This document shows, one piece after another, positions 34,599 to 42,736 of a stretch of DNA of 64,000 nt; position 1 is the stretch's first letter; each line of letters begins with the position of its first letter. The DNA is taken from NCBI RefSeq assembly GCF_001305965.1, contig NZ_JXQC01000003.1, positions 1,665,633 through 1,729,632 of the forward strand, given 5' to 3'. Made by a program: the position numbers and the translations under genes. Below the pieces are notes generated by a model that did not search any database, had not been told where the DNA came from, and saw only the letters and a list, made by a program, of their open reading frames with translations. This DNA is from Erythrobacter sp. SG61-1L. GTDB taxonomy: Bacteria; Pseudomonadota; Alphaproteobacteria; Sphingomonadales; Sphingomonadaceae.

Positions 34599-35813
34599 AT
34601 GGACGAGAGGCGCGAATTGCTGATCCTGGGCGGTGGCCTGGTGGGCATGACCCTGGCCCTCGCCGCCGCGAAACAGGGCATTGCCAGCCATGTGGTCGAC
34701 CGCGCGGACCCGGCGGAGCTGACGGCTGACGACTTTGACGGCCGCGCCAGTGCGATCTCCACCGCCAGTTGGAACCTGTTCAGCAATATCGGCCTGGGCG
34801 AGCGGCTGGAGCCTTATGGCTGCCCGATCGATTCGATTGCCGTCACCGATGCGATGCGCCCCGGCCGGATCGACTTCCGCCCCAAGCCGGAAGAAGGATC
34901 GCTCGGCCGCATGTTCGCCAATCGCGACCTGCGCCTCGCCCTGTTCGAAGCGGCGAAGGACGAGAAGCTGATTTCCTGGCACGCGCCCGTCGATGTGGTG
35001 AAGCGCGAGCGCGGCGAACATGGCGTGTCCGCCACCCTGTCCGACGGGCGAGTGCTCCACGCCAGCCTGATGGTCGCTGCCGAAGGCCGCCGTTCCCCCA
35101 CGCGGGACGAGGCCGGGCTGAAGCTGGCCCATTGGGATTACCAGCACCGCGCGATGATCGTCGGGCTGAACCATGAAAAATCGCACAGCAATGTCGCGTG
35201 GGAAATCTTCTATCTCACCGGCCCCTTCGCCCTGCTGCCCATGCGCGACGGGCCAGATGGCCAGCACCGCAGCGCGCTGGTGTGGACCGTGGCGGAAAAG
35301 GACGCGGCGGGCACGCTGGCCCTGTCCGAACGGGCATTCCTGGCCGAAGTGGACAAGCGGATGCAGGGCATCTTCGGCAAGATCAGCCTGAACAGCCGGG
35401 TCTCCTCCTATCCGCTGGGCTTCCAGCATACCGCACGGATGACCGGGCAAAGGCTGGTGCTGGCAGGCGATGCTGCCCACGGCATTCACCCGATTGCCGG
35501 GCAGGGCCTCAATCTGGGCCTGCGCGATGTCGGCGCGCTGGTGGAAGTGCTGGTGGACGGAATGCGGCTGGGCCTCGATCCGGGCGATGCGCAGATTCTG
35601 GAGCGCTACGAACGCTGGCGCAGCCTCGATAATTTCACTGTCTCTGCCACTTGCGACAGCATCACCCGCCTGTTCGGCGTGAAAGGCCGCGCCGCATCCG
35701 CCATCCGCCGCTTCGGCATGGCCGGGGTGCAGCGCCTGCCTGCCCTGAAGAACTTCTTCATGGACGAAGCACGCGGGATGAGCGGCAAGCTGCCTTCGCT
35801 TTTGCAGGCTTAG
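34599..35813 (+). CDS. UbiH/COQ6-family FAD monooxygenase
   Basis: A 404-residue flavoprotein, probably an aromatic-ring hydroxylase of ubiquinone biosynthesis. It has the dinucleotide loop ILGGGLVGMTLALAAAKQG, the DFDGRASAIS segment and the FAD-binding GDAAHGIHPIAGQGLNLGLRDV typical of UbiH/UbiF/UbiL. Which ring position it hydroxylates cannot be told from sequence. ATG 34599 is preceded by GCAAGGA. Divergent from the DsbD-like gene. Confidence 0.9.
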   Translation: MDERRELLILGGGLVGMTLALAAAKQGIASHVVDRADPAELTADDFDGRASAISTASWNLFSNIGLGERLEPYGCPIDSIAVTDAMRPGRIDFRPKPEEGSLGRMFANRDLRLALFEAAKDEKLISWHAPVDVVKRERGEHGVSATLSDGRVLHASLMVAAEGRRSPTRDEAGLKLAHWDYQHRAMIVGLNHEKSHSNVAWEIFYLTGPFALLPMRDGPDGQHRSALVWTVAEKDAAGTLALSERAFLAEVDKRMQGIFGKISLNSRVSSYPLGFQHTARMTGQRLVLAGDAAHGIHPIAGQGLNLGLRDVGALVEVLVDGMRLGLDPGDAQILERYERWRSLDNFTVSATCDSITRLFGVKGRAASAIRRFGMAGVQRLPALKNFFMDEARGMSGKLPSLLQA

Positions 35814-35882
35814 GTGGGTCCGGCCAGCGACTGATTGGGAATGCGGCCGGAACAAGCCTGTTTCAGCCATGCCCCCAGCCCT

Positions 35883-35912
35883 TCGTCATTCCCGCGCAGG
35901 CGGGAATGACGA
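35883..35912. repeat. palindromic intergenic repeat (CGTCATTCCCGC family)
   Basis: TCGTCATTCCCGC at 35883-35895 pairs perfectly with 35900-35912 around loop GCAG. This is a common short palindrome of many proteobacterial genomes. It lies after the UbiH-like gene and may also end transcription. Confidence 0.7.
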
Positions 35913-36071
35913 GGAGGATAGCTCCCTTCCCCTTCAGAAATATGCGGAACACAAACGCCCCGCCACCGTTGCGACCTTTCGCTACACTTGCAGGCCTATG
36001 CCTGCATTGCCGCGCGGGCTAGGCAAGGCTCGCACAAGATCGAATCGAATATCGCGATCAGGGAGAGACAC

Positions 36072-37151
36072 ATGAAGTTCAAGGCAGTTCTGGCGATCTT
36101 CGTCGCCGGCGGCATGGCCGCATCGGCCGCCGCGCAGCAGACCGGAACCGGCGGCCCGCCGCCGCGCCCCGCAGCCCCGCCGCGCGCAGGCTCGCCCCTG
36201 CCCCCGCCGGAGCCGATCGAACACATCACCGGCAACGTCTACAAGATCTTCGGCGGCGGCGGAAACACGCTGGTTGTCGTGCAGCATGACGGCGTGATCC
36301 TGGTGGACACCAAGATGCCCGGCAACGGCCAGGCGATCATGGATGAAGTCCGCAAGATCACTGACAAGCCGATCAAGACCATTATCTGCACCCACAGCCA
36401 CCCGGACCATACGGGCAGCACCGACTTCATTCGCGATCTTTACCCCGATGTCCGCATCGTGATGAGCGAAGGCACCAAGACCGAACTGGCCGCCAATCCG
36501 CAGGTCAATCCCAAGCTGCTGCCGACCGAAACCTACAAGGATCGCCTGACCATCGGCGAAGGCGACGAGCGGATCGAACTGTTCCACACCGGCGTGGGCC
36601 ACACCGGCGGTGACACTTTCGTGGTCGTCCCGGCGGCCAAGCTGCTGTTCATGGGTGACGTGATGGCGTGGAACATGGCGCCGTTCCTTCCCGCAGGCGG
36701 CGCGGAGGCCATTGCCACCGAAACCGAAAAGCTGGTGGATGCCGTGAAGGGCATGGGCATTGAAATCGTGGTCGAAGGCCATGGCCATGTGAACAACTGG
36801 GCCGGGCTCACGCGCCTGTCGCACTTCAACCGCGCGCTGGTTAATGCAGCCAGGGCCGCTTACGATCGCGGCGACGCACCGGGCGTGGCCGTGGCCGAAC
36901 TGCAGCGCAATGCGGAATTCGCGCCCCTGCTCGACACGCATATCAAGAAGGGTCTGGAATACGGCAATACGCCGCTGGCCCGCGCGCATATGAACGTGAA
37001 CGTCGCCTACACCGAATTTTCCGGCGAACAGGCCGGCTTCGGCATCGCCAATGGCGCGCCGCTGCCTGCGACCGACAAGCACAAGGGTTCCGACCCGAAG
37101 GACACTGCTCCTCCGACGCCGGAAATGCTGGCGGCCGCAGTCGACAAGTAA
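36072..37151 (+). CDS. exported MBL-fold metallo-hydrolase
   Basis: A 359-residue protein with a signal peptide (1-21), a Pro-rich linker (PPPRPAAPPRAGSPLPPP) and a metallo-beta-lactamase fold: zinc motif HSHPDH (His108-His113), a GHTGGDT second-ligand region, FMGDVM and a later EGHGH. Such enzymes hydrolyse many ester, amide or sulfur substrates; beta-lactamase activity cannot be claimed. ATG 36072 follows GGGAGAGA. Followed by a strong hairpin. Confidence 0.87.
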   Translation: MKFKAVLAIFVAGGMAASAAAQQTGTGGPPPRPAAPPRAGSPLPPPEPIEHITGNVYKIFGGGGNTLVVVQHDGVILVDTKMPGNGQAIMDEVRKITDKPIKTIICTHSHPDHTGSTDFIRDLYPDVRIVMSEGTKTELAANPQVNPKLLPTETYKDRLTIGEGDERIELFHTGVGHTGGDTFVVVPAAKLLFMGDVMAWNMAPFLPAGGAEAIATETEKLVDAVKGMGIEIVVEGHGHVNNWAGLTRLSHFNRALVNAARAAYDRGDAPGVAVAELQRNAEFAPLLDTHIKKGLEYGNTPLARAHMNVNVAYTEFSGEQAGFGIANGAPLPATDKHKGSDPKDTAPPTPEMLAAAVDK

Positions 37152-37160
37152 ACCATTATC

Positions 37161-37192
37161 GCCGGGCGGCGCGCCATTCCGCGCCGTCCGGC
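37161..37192 (+). terminator. hairpin terminator downstream of the MBL hydrolase
   Basis: GCCGGGCGGCGCG at 37161-37173 pairs with 37180-37192 with one G-U pair and a six-base loop. It begins 10 bases after the stop codon. No T tract, so rho help is likely. Confidence 0.5.
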
Positions 37193-37202
37193 CCACCCTG
37201 CC

Positions 37203-37379
37203 ATGCGCACCAGACTGAGCATCTGCCGGAAGAAGGCTTCCTACCGGACTCAGGACGAGGCGCTGGCGGCCATCGTCCAGTCAGGCCTCGACCTGCGCCT
37301 CTATCGCTGTGACCGATGCTGGCAGTATCACCTGACCAGCCGCCGCAAAGGCAAGCGCCTGCCGAGGCTCGGCCAATAA
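37203..37379 (+). CDS. 58-residue zinc-finger-like small protein
   Basis: A short frame beginning ATG at 37203. The protein has a CCCH-like set: Cys8, then Cys36-x2-Cys39-x3-His43 (YRCDRCWQYHLTS), with a helical part EALAAIVQSG between, and a very basic end (RRKGKRLPRLGQ). The regular Cys/His pattern and coding-like composition support a real gene. Similar tiny proteins with a C-x2-C-x3-H end followed by LTS occur in several bacterial groups, often without a known function. It would bind zinc and possibly nucleic acid. Its stop codon touches the start of a palindromic element. Confidence 0.6.
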   Translation: MRTRLSICRKKASYRTQDEALAAIVQSGLDLRLYRCDRCWQYHLTSRRKGKRLPRLGQ

Positions 37380-37475
37380 TCGTCATTGCGAGCGGCAAAG
37401 CCGCGCGGCAATCCAGGGCAATTACACTCAGAGGCTCTGGATTGCCACGGGGCCTGCGGCCCCTCGCAATGACGA
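37380..37475. repeat. nested inverted-repeat (MITE-like) element
   Basis: Outer arms of 13 bp (TCGTCATTGCGAG at 37380-37392 and its complement at 37463-37475) enclose inner arms of 10 bp (GGCAATCCAG at 37407-37416 and its complement at 37437-37446). The 96-base element begins one base after the small protein's stop codon. The CGTCATTGCGAG/GGCAATCCAG combination is widespread in alphaproteobacterial genomes as a non-autonomous repeat. Confidence 0.75.
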
Positions 37476-37499
37476 GCGCGTTTTTGAGAGCAGCGGGCG

Positions 37500-37760
37500 T
37501 TAATCCCCTTCGGAAGCAGCCATCAGATCCATCAGGTTGCGCGCGGCATCCCGGTCCGCCTCGTCCTTGAAGGCCACGTCGAGATCGGGTGCCTGCCCCA
37601 GCATGTAAAGCAGGCTCCATAGCGCGAAGCGCCGCGACCGGTCTTTCTCCAGCCCGAAATCCACCCGCATCCGGTCAAGCCCGTCCGCCTGAACTGCGGG
37701 CGAGACTTGCGAAAGGTCCGAAGTGCCGAAATAGCGGCGAAGCTGGTCGTCCAAATCCAT
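37500..37760 (-). CDS. hypothetical protein
   Basis: An 86-residue acidic protein, MDLDDQLRRYFGTSDLS at the start and a helical body (LWSLLYMLGQAPDLDVAFKDEADRD read in parts). It contains no signal peptide or recognised motif. The composition and the two flanking repeat elements agree with a small standalone gene; homologues appear to exist as short conserved proteins in sphingomonads, but I cannot name a family. Confidence 0.6.
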   Translation of the reverse strand: MDLDDQLRRYFGTSDLSQVSPAVQADGLDRMRVDFGLEKDRSRRFALWSLLYMLGQAPDLDVAFKDEADRDAARNLMDLMAASEGD

Positions 37761-37810
37761 GGCGCCAGCCTAGCGGTTTGGCCAGTGAAAGGGAATGGCG
37801 CCCGCCCGGA

Positions 37811-37924
37811 TCGTCATCCCAGCGAAAGCTGGGATCGATTTCGGTGAAGCTCCAGGTTCTTGAATCGAGCTTTTCAGATGAAGGGCCCAGTCTCCAGCGA
37901 TCCCAGCTTTCGCTGGGATGACGA
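37811..37924. repeat. 114-base MITE-like element with perfect 27-bp terminal inverted repeats
   Basis: The sequence at 37811-37837 is the exact reverse complement of 37898-37924. Each arm is itself a hairpin, ATCCCAGC-GAAA-GCTGGGAT, with a GAAA (GNRA) loop. The interior of about 60 bases has no ORF. No target-site duplication is visible. It abuts the 3' end of map. Confidence 0.8.
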
Positions 37925-37934
37925 GGGAGAAGCC

Positions 37935-38720
37935 TTACTTCTTCCCCACCATTCCCCGCTCGTCTGCTCGAAGGGTGAGCACTTTCACACCCGTCGCGGT
38001 GACGGCAACGGTATGTTCGAACTGCGCCGAAAGCGCGCCGTCGCAGGTCACCACGGTCCATCCGTCATCTTCGGTGCGCACGCTGCGGCGGCCCTGATTG
38101 AGCATCGGCTCGATGGTGAAGGTCATGCCTTCGCGCAGGACCATGCCGGTTCCGGGGCGGCCGAAATGAAGCACTTGCGGATCTTCATGCATTTCCCGCC
38201 CGATACCGTGGCCGCAATATTCGCGCACGACCGTATAATTGTTCTTCTTCGCATGGCGCTCGATCGCGGCGCCGATGTCGCCCAGCCGCGCGCCGGGACG
38301 AACGGTGCGGATGCCCTGCCACAGCGCCTCATAAGCCGTGCGGACCAGCCGCTGCGCCGCCGGATGGACATCGCCCACCAGATAGGTCTTGCTGGAATCC
38401 GCCATGAAGCCATCCTTTTCCAGCGTGATGTCGAAATTCACGATGTCGCCATCGGCCAGCACATCCGTTGCGGATGGAACGCCGTGGCAAACCACATGGT
38501 TCACCGATGAATTGAGCACGAAGGCAAAGCCATATTGCCCCTTGCTGGCAGGCCGGGCCTGCAGATCGTCCTCAATGAAACGCTCCACCAGAGTGTCGAT
38601 CTCCAGCGTGGATTTCCCCGCCAACGGCGTGCGGTCCAGCATCTCGAAAACGGAGGCGAGCAGGCGGCCGGATTCGGCCATCAGCGCCAGTTCTTCAGGC
38701 CCCTTGATCATGCGGCGCAT
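37935..38720 (-). CDS. map: type I methionine aminopeptidase
   Basis: Removes the initiator Met from nascent proteins. The 261-residue enzyme has the pita-bread fold metal ligands in DGDIVNFDIT, DGFMADSSKT, CGHGIGREMHE, FTIEPMLN and a C-terminal Glu in SAQFEHTV. Most bacteria have it near rpsB or secY; here it follows and overlaps (by 13 bases) a ParD-like gene under a palindromic operator. ATG 38711 (MIKGPEE) is an alternative start. Confidence 0.95.
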   Translation of the reverse strand: MRRMIKGPEELALMAESGRLLASVFEMLDRTPLAGKSTLEIDTLVERFIEDDLQARPASKGQYGFAFVLNSSVNHVVCHGVPSATDVLADGDIVNFDITLEKDGFMADSSKTYLVGDVHPAAQRLVRTAYEALWQGIRTVRPGARLGDIGAAIERHAKKNNYTVVREYCGHGIGREMHEDPQVLHFGRPGTGMVLREGMTFTIEPMLNQGRRSVRTEDDGWTVVTCDGALSAQFEHTVAVTATGVKVLTLRADERGMVGKK

Positions 38721-38935
38721 TCACCGGAGGCAGCGGATGCAAGGGGCGGCGGCGCAACGCCCGCGGCGTTCAGTTCCCGCTCCATGATCTGGTTGAAGCT
38801 GAGCGTCGGATTGGTTTCGCACAACATGCCCAGCCTGATCCAGAAGGCGGCCTGTGCGTTGATCGAACGGCAGGAAACCTTGCTCGCCCGGCGGAGCTGA
38901 TCGTGCAGCTCCTCTTCGATATTCACGATGCCCAT
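38708..38935 (-). CDS. ParD-like antitoxin family protein
   Basis: A 75-residue protein, MGIVNIEEELHDQLRRASKV followed by SINAQAAFWIRLGML and LSFNQIMEREL: a ribbon-helix-helix-like N-terminus matching the ParD-like family (PF11903). No toxin gene is adjacent; instead the reading frame overlaps map by 13 bases, so it is translationally coupled to it. I start at ATG 38935, just downstream of the palindrome at 38943-38963; the longer frame would read through that palindrome. It probably represses its own promoter. Confidence 0.82.
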   Translation of the reverse strand: MGIVNIEEELHDQLRRASKVSCRSINAQAAFWIRLGMLCETNPTLSFNQIMERELNAAGVAPPPLASAASGECAA

Positions 38936-38942
38936 GGGGCCT

Positions 38943-38963
38943 CCATATACGATTCGTATATGG
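38943..38963 (-). promoter_or_regulatory. perfect 21-bp palindromic operator of the ParD-like/map operon
   Basis: CCATATACGA, a central T, then the exact complement. It lies 7 bases upstream of the ParD-like start codon and overlaps an AT-rich stretch (CATATAC, ATGAACCATATACG on the minus strand) that may be the -10 region. Palindromes of this type are bound by ribbon-helix-helix antitoxins for autoregulation. Confidence 0.7.
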
Positions 38964-39018
38964 TTCATATATTCAGAAGGCCTGCCTCTGCCAAGGCCGG
39001 GCGAGGTGGAGCTTGCCC

Positions 39019-39948
39019 CTAGGGCTGAATGGGGCTGCGCTGCTGCACCAGCCTGCCCTGCCCGTCACGCAGGCGAACCTCGTCGGAAATCGCCGCCGTC
39101 TCCAGTCGGTCCAGCGCATCCTGCGCGGCGGCATAGCGGCGGGCATCGGCAATCCAGCGCAGGGCATCGGGGCTATCCGCGCCGGGAAGGTTGCTTACTT
39201 CCGCAGCAGCGGCAGCCACTCGGCCGCTTTCCATGAACAGGTGCGCCCGCTCCATTCGCTTGACCGGCTGCGGCGACGGCGTCGCCTCGTGGCGAATGAC
39301 GAAGAGTTCCGCGAATTCGCGCTTCAACCGCCCCCAACTCAGCTCAGGCGAGGAACTGGTGGTCAGTTCGGGCGCAAGTCCGTCCAGCCGCGCGACAAGC
39401 TGATCCAGCGTAACCGGCGATTTCGCCGCTTCGATCACCGTGCGCACGGCATTGGGGTGGGCATCGCCGAAACGCAGCTTGAGCTGATCGGCCAGGCTAC
39501 CCAGCGGCTGCCCACGCTCGATCGAGCGGCGCGAGGCGAAGGCCACCAGCAGCGCCTCGGACCGCGCGGCATTGCCCGCGACCGATTGCGCCTGAAGCGA
39601 GAGCTGGTCCAGCCGCTGTTCCATGGCGACCACGCGCGCCTCGATCCCGCCCTGCTGCTGGGCGACCTGCTCCACCTTCTCCACCGCCTGCGCGGCGGCC
39701 TTGGATTCGCTGGCACTGGCGCTTGGCGAAGGCTCTGAAGCAAGCAGAGGCTGACGATCGAGCGGTGCGGGCGTTTCCTGAACGGCTTCGCCAGTGCCGG
39801 GCAGGAAATCCAGCCCGCCCTTCCACGCGATATAGCCCGTGCCCGCCACGCCGACGAGGAACGAGGCCAGCACCGCGCCGATCAGCAAGCCGCTGCCACG
39901 ACGCTCAGGGCTGCGCGAACGCGCCCGGCTGAGGAAATCTTCTTCCAT
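39019..39948 (-). CDS. HemX/mitofilin-like membrane protein (COG4223 type)
   Basis: A 309-residue protein with an N-terminal cytoplasmic segment, one transmembrane helix (about 20-43), a Glu/Ser/Ala-rich linker (about 60-80) and a long helical periplasmic part with coiled-coil character (EARVVAMEQRLDQLSLQ, SLADQLKLRFGDAHPNAVRTV). It is encoded downstream of hemC and hemD as HemX is in gammaproteobacteria. Distantly resembles mitofilin-like COG4223 proteins of alphaproteobacteria. The role is unknown. Confidence 0.75.
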   Translation of the reverse strand: MEEDFLSRARSRSPERRGSGLLIGAVLASFLVGVAGTGYIAWKGGLDFLPGTGEAVQETPAPLDRQPLLASEPSPSASASESKAAAQAVEKVEQVAQQQGGIEARVVAMEQRLDQLSLQAQSVAGNAARSEALLVAFASRRSIERGQPLGSLADQLKLRFGDAHPNAVRTVIEAAKSPVTLDQLVARLDGLAPELTTSSSPELSWGRLKREFAELFVIRHEATPSPQPVKRMERAHLFMESGRVAAAAAEVSNLPGADSPDALRWIADARRYAAAQDALDRLETAAISDEVRLRDGQGRLVQQRSPIQP

Positions 39949-40012
39949 AAAGTCCCTAGTCGACCCGGACAGTCCGCACCGTTTTCATCTTATGGCACGG
40001 AACAACACGGTT

Positions 40013-40705
40013 TCAATGGCACATGTCCTGCGCGAGTGCCAATAGCGCCGGCTCGTTCGGGGCCGCCGCGCTTCGTATCTGCGCCCAGCCTTCCCCCGCT
40101 GCCTCTGCGATACGCGGGCCGAGCGCGGCGAGCGAAATCACGGCCTTGTTTACGCCAAGCCGTTCGCATTCGGCGGAAAAATGCCGCGCGGCCTCTGCCG
40201 AATAGAGCAGCACCACCGGCCCTTCCCCGCCATCGGCCTTCAGCGCCTGTTCCAGTTCCGAAGGCATCGGCAAGGCCACGCTTTCGTAAACGGTGCGCGT
40301 CACCAGCACGATTCCAAGCGGGGGATTGAGCGGCACGCGCTTTTCCCCGGCAAGGCGCAGCAGCGTCAGTGGCCGTCCCGCCAGCCCGTTGAGCACTTGC
40401 TGCAATCCGCCCGATCCGATCGCTCCCTGCGCGAAGCCGGCCTTGCGCGCGGCCTCGCCCGTCGCTGCGCCGACGGCGTAAACCGGCTTGCCCCGGAAGG
40501 CTTCCAGCGCGGGGCCACCCAGCCGCAGGGCATTGGCGCTGCCGATCAGCAATCCATCGATCCCTTCAGGCGCGGGGGCATCCCATTGTCGCGCGCGAAC
40601 CTCGAACAGGGGCCAGCCTGCAATTGCCAGCCCGGCCGCACGGCCTGCGGCCAGCGTATCTTCCATGCCCCTTACGGGGCGGATCACGATGGCCCGCTTC
40701 GCCAT
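40013..40705 (-). CDS. hemD: uroporphyrinogen-III synthase
   Basis: Cyclises hydroxymethylbilane to uroporphyrinogen III. The 230-residue protein is weakly conserved as usual for HemD; recognisable are the N-terminal IVIRPVRGMEDT, DGLLIGSANALRLGG and YAVGAATGEAARKAGF segments, and AALGPRIAEAAGEGW near the C-terminus. It lies 5 bases after hemC and 64 bases before the HemX-like gene, which secures the assignment. Confidence 0.85.
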   Translation of the reverse strand: MAKRAIVIRPVRGMEDTLAAGRAAGLAIAGWPLFEVRARQWDAPAPEGIDGLLIGSANALRLGGPALEAFRGKPVYAVGAATGEAARKAGFAQGAIGSGGLQQVLNGLAGRPLTLLRLAGEKRVPLNPPLGIVLVTRTVYESVALPMPSELEQALKADGGEGPVVLLYSAEAARHFSAECERLGVNKAVISLAALGPRIAEAAGEGWAQIRSAAAPNEPALLALAQDMCH

Positions 40706-40710
40706 GCGGC

Positions 40711-41655
40711 TCAGCCGGCCGAGCCGGTGAAATGCTGGCGGATCGCAGGCGAAGCGCGGCGCAGCAATTCGGCCGCCAGCGCACCGGGCGCATCCTCGTC
40801 CCCCGGCACGAAGCGGGCTACGAATTCCACCCGTTCCACCCCGTCAGGGCTGAAGATCGCCGCGCGCATGCAGAGCAGCCCGCCTTCTTCTCGGCACAGC
40901 ACCGCGATGGGGCTGTGGCAGGTGCCGCCCAACCCGCTGAGCAAGGCCCGCTCCGCCATTACCTGCGCACGGCTGGGCGCATGGTCGATAGCGGCGATCA
41001 ATGCGCAGGTTTCGACATCGTCCGTATTGCATTCGATCCCGATGGCGCCCTGAGCCGGTGCCGGGAGCCATTGGCCTGCATCGAGCGGCGTGCCCACATG
41101 GCTTTCGCCCAGACGGTTGAGGCCAGCAGCAGCGAGCAAAGTGGCGTCAGCCTCCCCGGCTTCCAGCTTGCCGAGCCGGGTGGCGACATTGCCGCGAAAG
41201 CTCACCACGCTGCAATCGGGCCGCAAATGGAGCAATTGCGCCGCACGGCGCGGGGCGCTGGTGCCGATGCGCGAACCGGGCGCGAGATCGGCAATGGAGC
41301 TTGCCCCGACCAGCACATCGCGCACATCTTCACGCGGGAGGATCGCGGCGATGGTCAGCCAATCGGGCCGGACAGTCTCCACATCCTTCATCGAATGGAC
41401 TGCCGCATCGATCAGCCCTTCATGCAGCCAGGCATCCAGTTCCTTGGTCCACAGCGCCTTGCCGCCGATTTCCGCCAGCGGCCGATCCAGCACCTTGTCC
41501 CCGCTGGCGAGCACGGGAACCAGTTCCACGTCGGCCTCTTCCCAGCCATGGGCGGCGCAAAGTCGGCGGCGGGTTTCTTCGGCCTGCGCCATCGCAAGCG
41601 GAGAACGGCGAGTGCCGAGGCGGAGCTTCGGAGAAGGTGTTGCAGGAGCGTTCAT
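40711..41655 (-). CDS. hemC: hydroxymethylbilane synthase (porphobilinogen deaminase)
   Basis: Polymerises four porphobilinogen molecules into hydroxymethylbilane for tetrapyrrole synthesis. The 314-residue protein has [15 protein letters not shown] near the N-terminus, [21 protein letters not shown] and the dipyrromethane-cofactor Cys246 in [14 protein letters not shown] 41655 is used; the frame is open upstream into the divergent tsaD. The hemC-hemD-HemX-like order is a coherent haem/siroheme operon. Confidence 0.95.
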   Translation of the reverse strand: MNAPATPSPKLRLGTRRSPLAMAQAEETRRRLCAAHGWEEADVELVPVLASGDKVLDRPLAEIGGKALWTKELDAWLHEGLIDAAVHSMKDVETVRPDWLTIAAILPREDVRDVLVGASSIADLAPGSRIGTSAPRRAAQLLHLRPDCSVVSFRGNVATRLGKLEAGEADATLLAAAGLNRLGESHVGTPLDAGQWLPAPAQGAIGIECNTDDVETCALIAAIDHAPSRAQVMAERALLSGLGGTCHSPIAVLCREEGGLLCMRAAIFSPDGVERVEFVARFVPGDEDAPGALAAELLRRASPAIRQHFTGSAG

Positions 41656-41701
41656 GGCAGTGGGTTGCCCTAAAGCGCATTTGCGTCCAGTGAAACCCCG
41701 G

Positions 41702-42736
41702 ATGAGGAGGATCCTTGGCATCGAATCCAGCTGCGACGAGACGGCGGCTGCACTGGTCGCGTCTGACCGGCGCATTCTTGCGCAACGTATCGCCAGCCAG
41801 GACGAGGAACATCGCCCCTATGGCGGCGTAGTGCCCGAGATCGCCGCGCGCGCGCATGCCGAAAAACTCGCTCCGCTGATCGAAGCCACTCTGGCCGATG
41901 CGGGAATGACGCTGGACGATGTCGATGCCATTGCCGCCACGGCCGGGCCGGGCCTGATCGGCGGCGTGATGGTGGGGCTGGTTTCCGCCAAGGCGCTGGC
42001 CATGGCCACGGGCAAGCCGCTCTATGCGATCAACCATCTGGAAGGCCATGCGCTCAGCCCGCGACTTGCGGATGAAAACCTGAAATATCCCTATGCACTG
42101 CTGCTGGTTTCCGGCGGGCATTGCCAGATCTTGAAAGTGGAAGGCGTGGGCGAATATCGCCGCTATGCCACCACGATCGACGATGCGCTGGGCGAGGCTT
42201 TCGACAAGACGGCCAAGATCCTCGGCCTTGGCTATCCCGGTGGGCCGAAGGTGGAAAAGCTGGCGCAGGAAGGCGACCCGAAAGGCGTGCCCCTGCCCCG
42301 CCCGCTGGTGGGCAGCGGGGAAGTCCATTTCTCCTTCGCCGGGCTGAAAAGCGCAGTTCTGCGCGCCAGAGACAGCGGGAAATACTCCGATGCGGATATA
42401 GCCGCCAGCTTCCAGCAGGCGGCTGTCGATTGCGTTGTCGACCGTTTGCGCATCGCCCTTCGGGAAATGGATGAGGTGACGGCGCTGGTCGTGGCTGGCG
42501 GAGTCGCCGCCAATTCGGCGATCCGTACCGCGCTGGAAGGCGTGGCGGCGGAATTCGGCCTGCCCTTCACGGCCCCGCCCATGGCGCTGTGCACCGATAA
42601 TGCGGCGATGATTGCATGGGCCGGGATGGAACGGTTCGAACCGGGCTATTCCGATCCGCTGGATATTGCCGCGCGGCCGCGCTGGCCGCTAGACCCCTCG
42701 GCGGAGCCGGTACGCGGCGCGGGGGTCAAGGCGTGA
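41702..42736 (+). CDS. tsaD: tRNA N6-adenosine threonylcarbamoyltransferase
   Basis: Catalytic subunit of t6A tRNA modification. The 344-residue protein starts [14 protein letters not shown], has the metal-binding NHLEGHALS motif, [25 protein letters not shown] and a Gly-rich [12 protein letters not shown] end, as in Kae1/TsaD. ATG 41702 lies 46 bases from the divergent hemC. Its stop overlaps the gpsA GTG start (GTGA), so tsaD-gpsA-flippase are translationally coupled. Confidence 0.96.
   Translation: MRRILGIESSCDETAAALVASDRRILAQRIASQDEEHRPYGGVVPEIAARAHAEKLAPLIEATLADAGMTLDDVDAIAATAGPGLIGGVMVGLVSAKALAMATGKPLYAINHLEGHALSPRLADENLKYPYALLLVSGGHCQILKVEGVGEYRRYATTIDDALGEAFDKTAKILGLGYPGGPKVEKLAQEGDPKGVPLPRPLVGSGEVHFSFAGLKSAVLRARDSGKYSDADIAASFQQAAVDCVVDRLRIALREMDEVTALVVAGGVAANSAIRTALEGVAAEFGLPFTAPPMALCTDNAAMIAWAGMERFEPGYSDPLDIAARPRWPLDPSAEPVRGAGVKA

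Noticed and set aside
34506-35870. Long open frame extending the DsbD-like gene upstream on the minus strand
   Set aside because: It is antisense to the well-supported UbiH-like gene, and a signal peptide occurs exactly at the internal ATG 34505.
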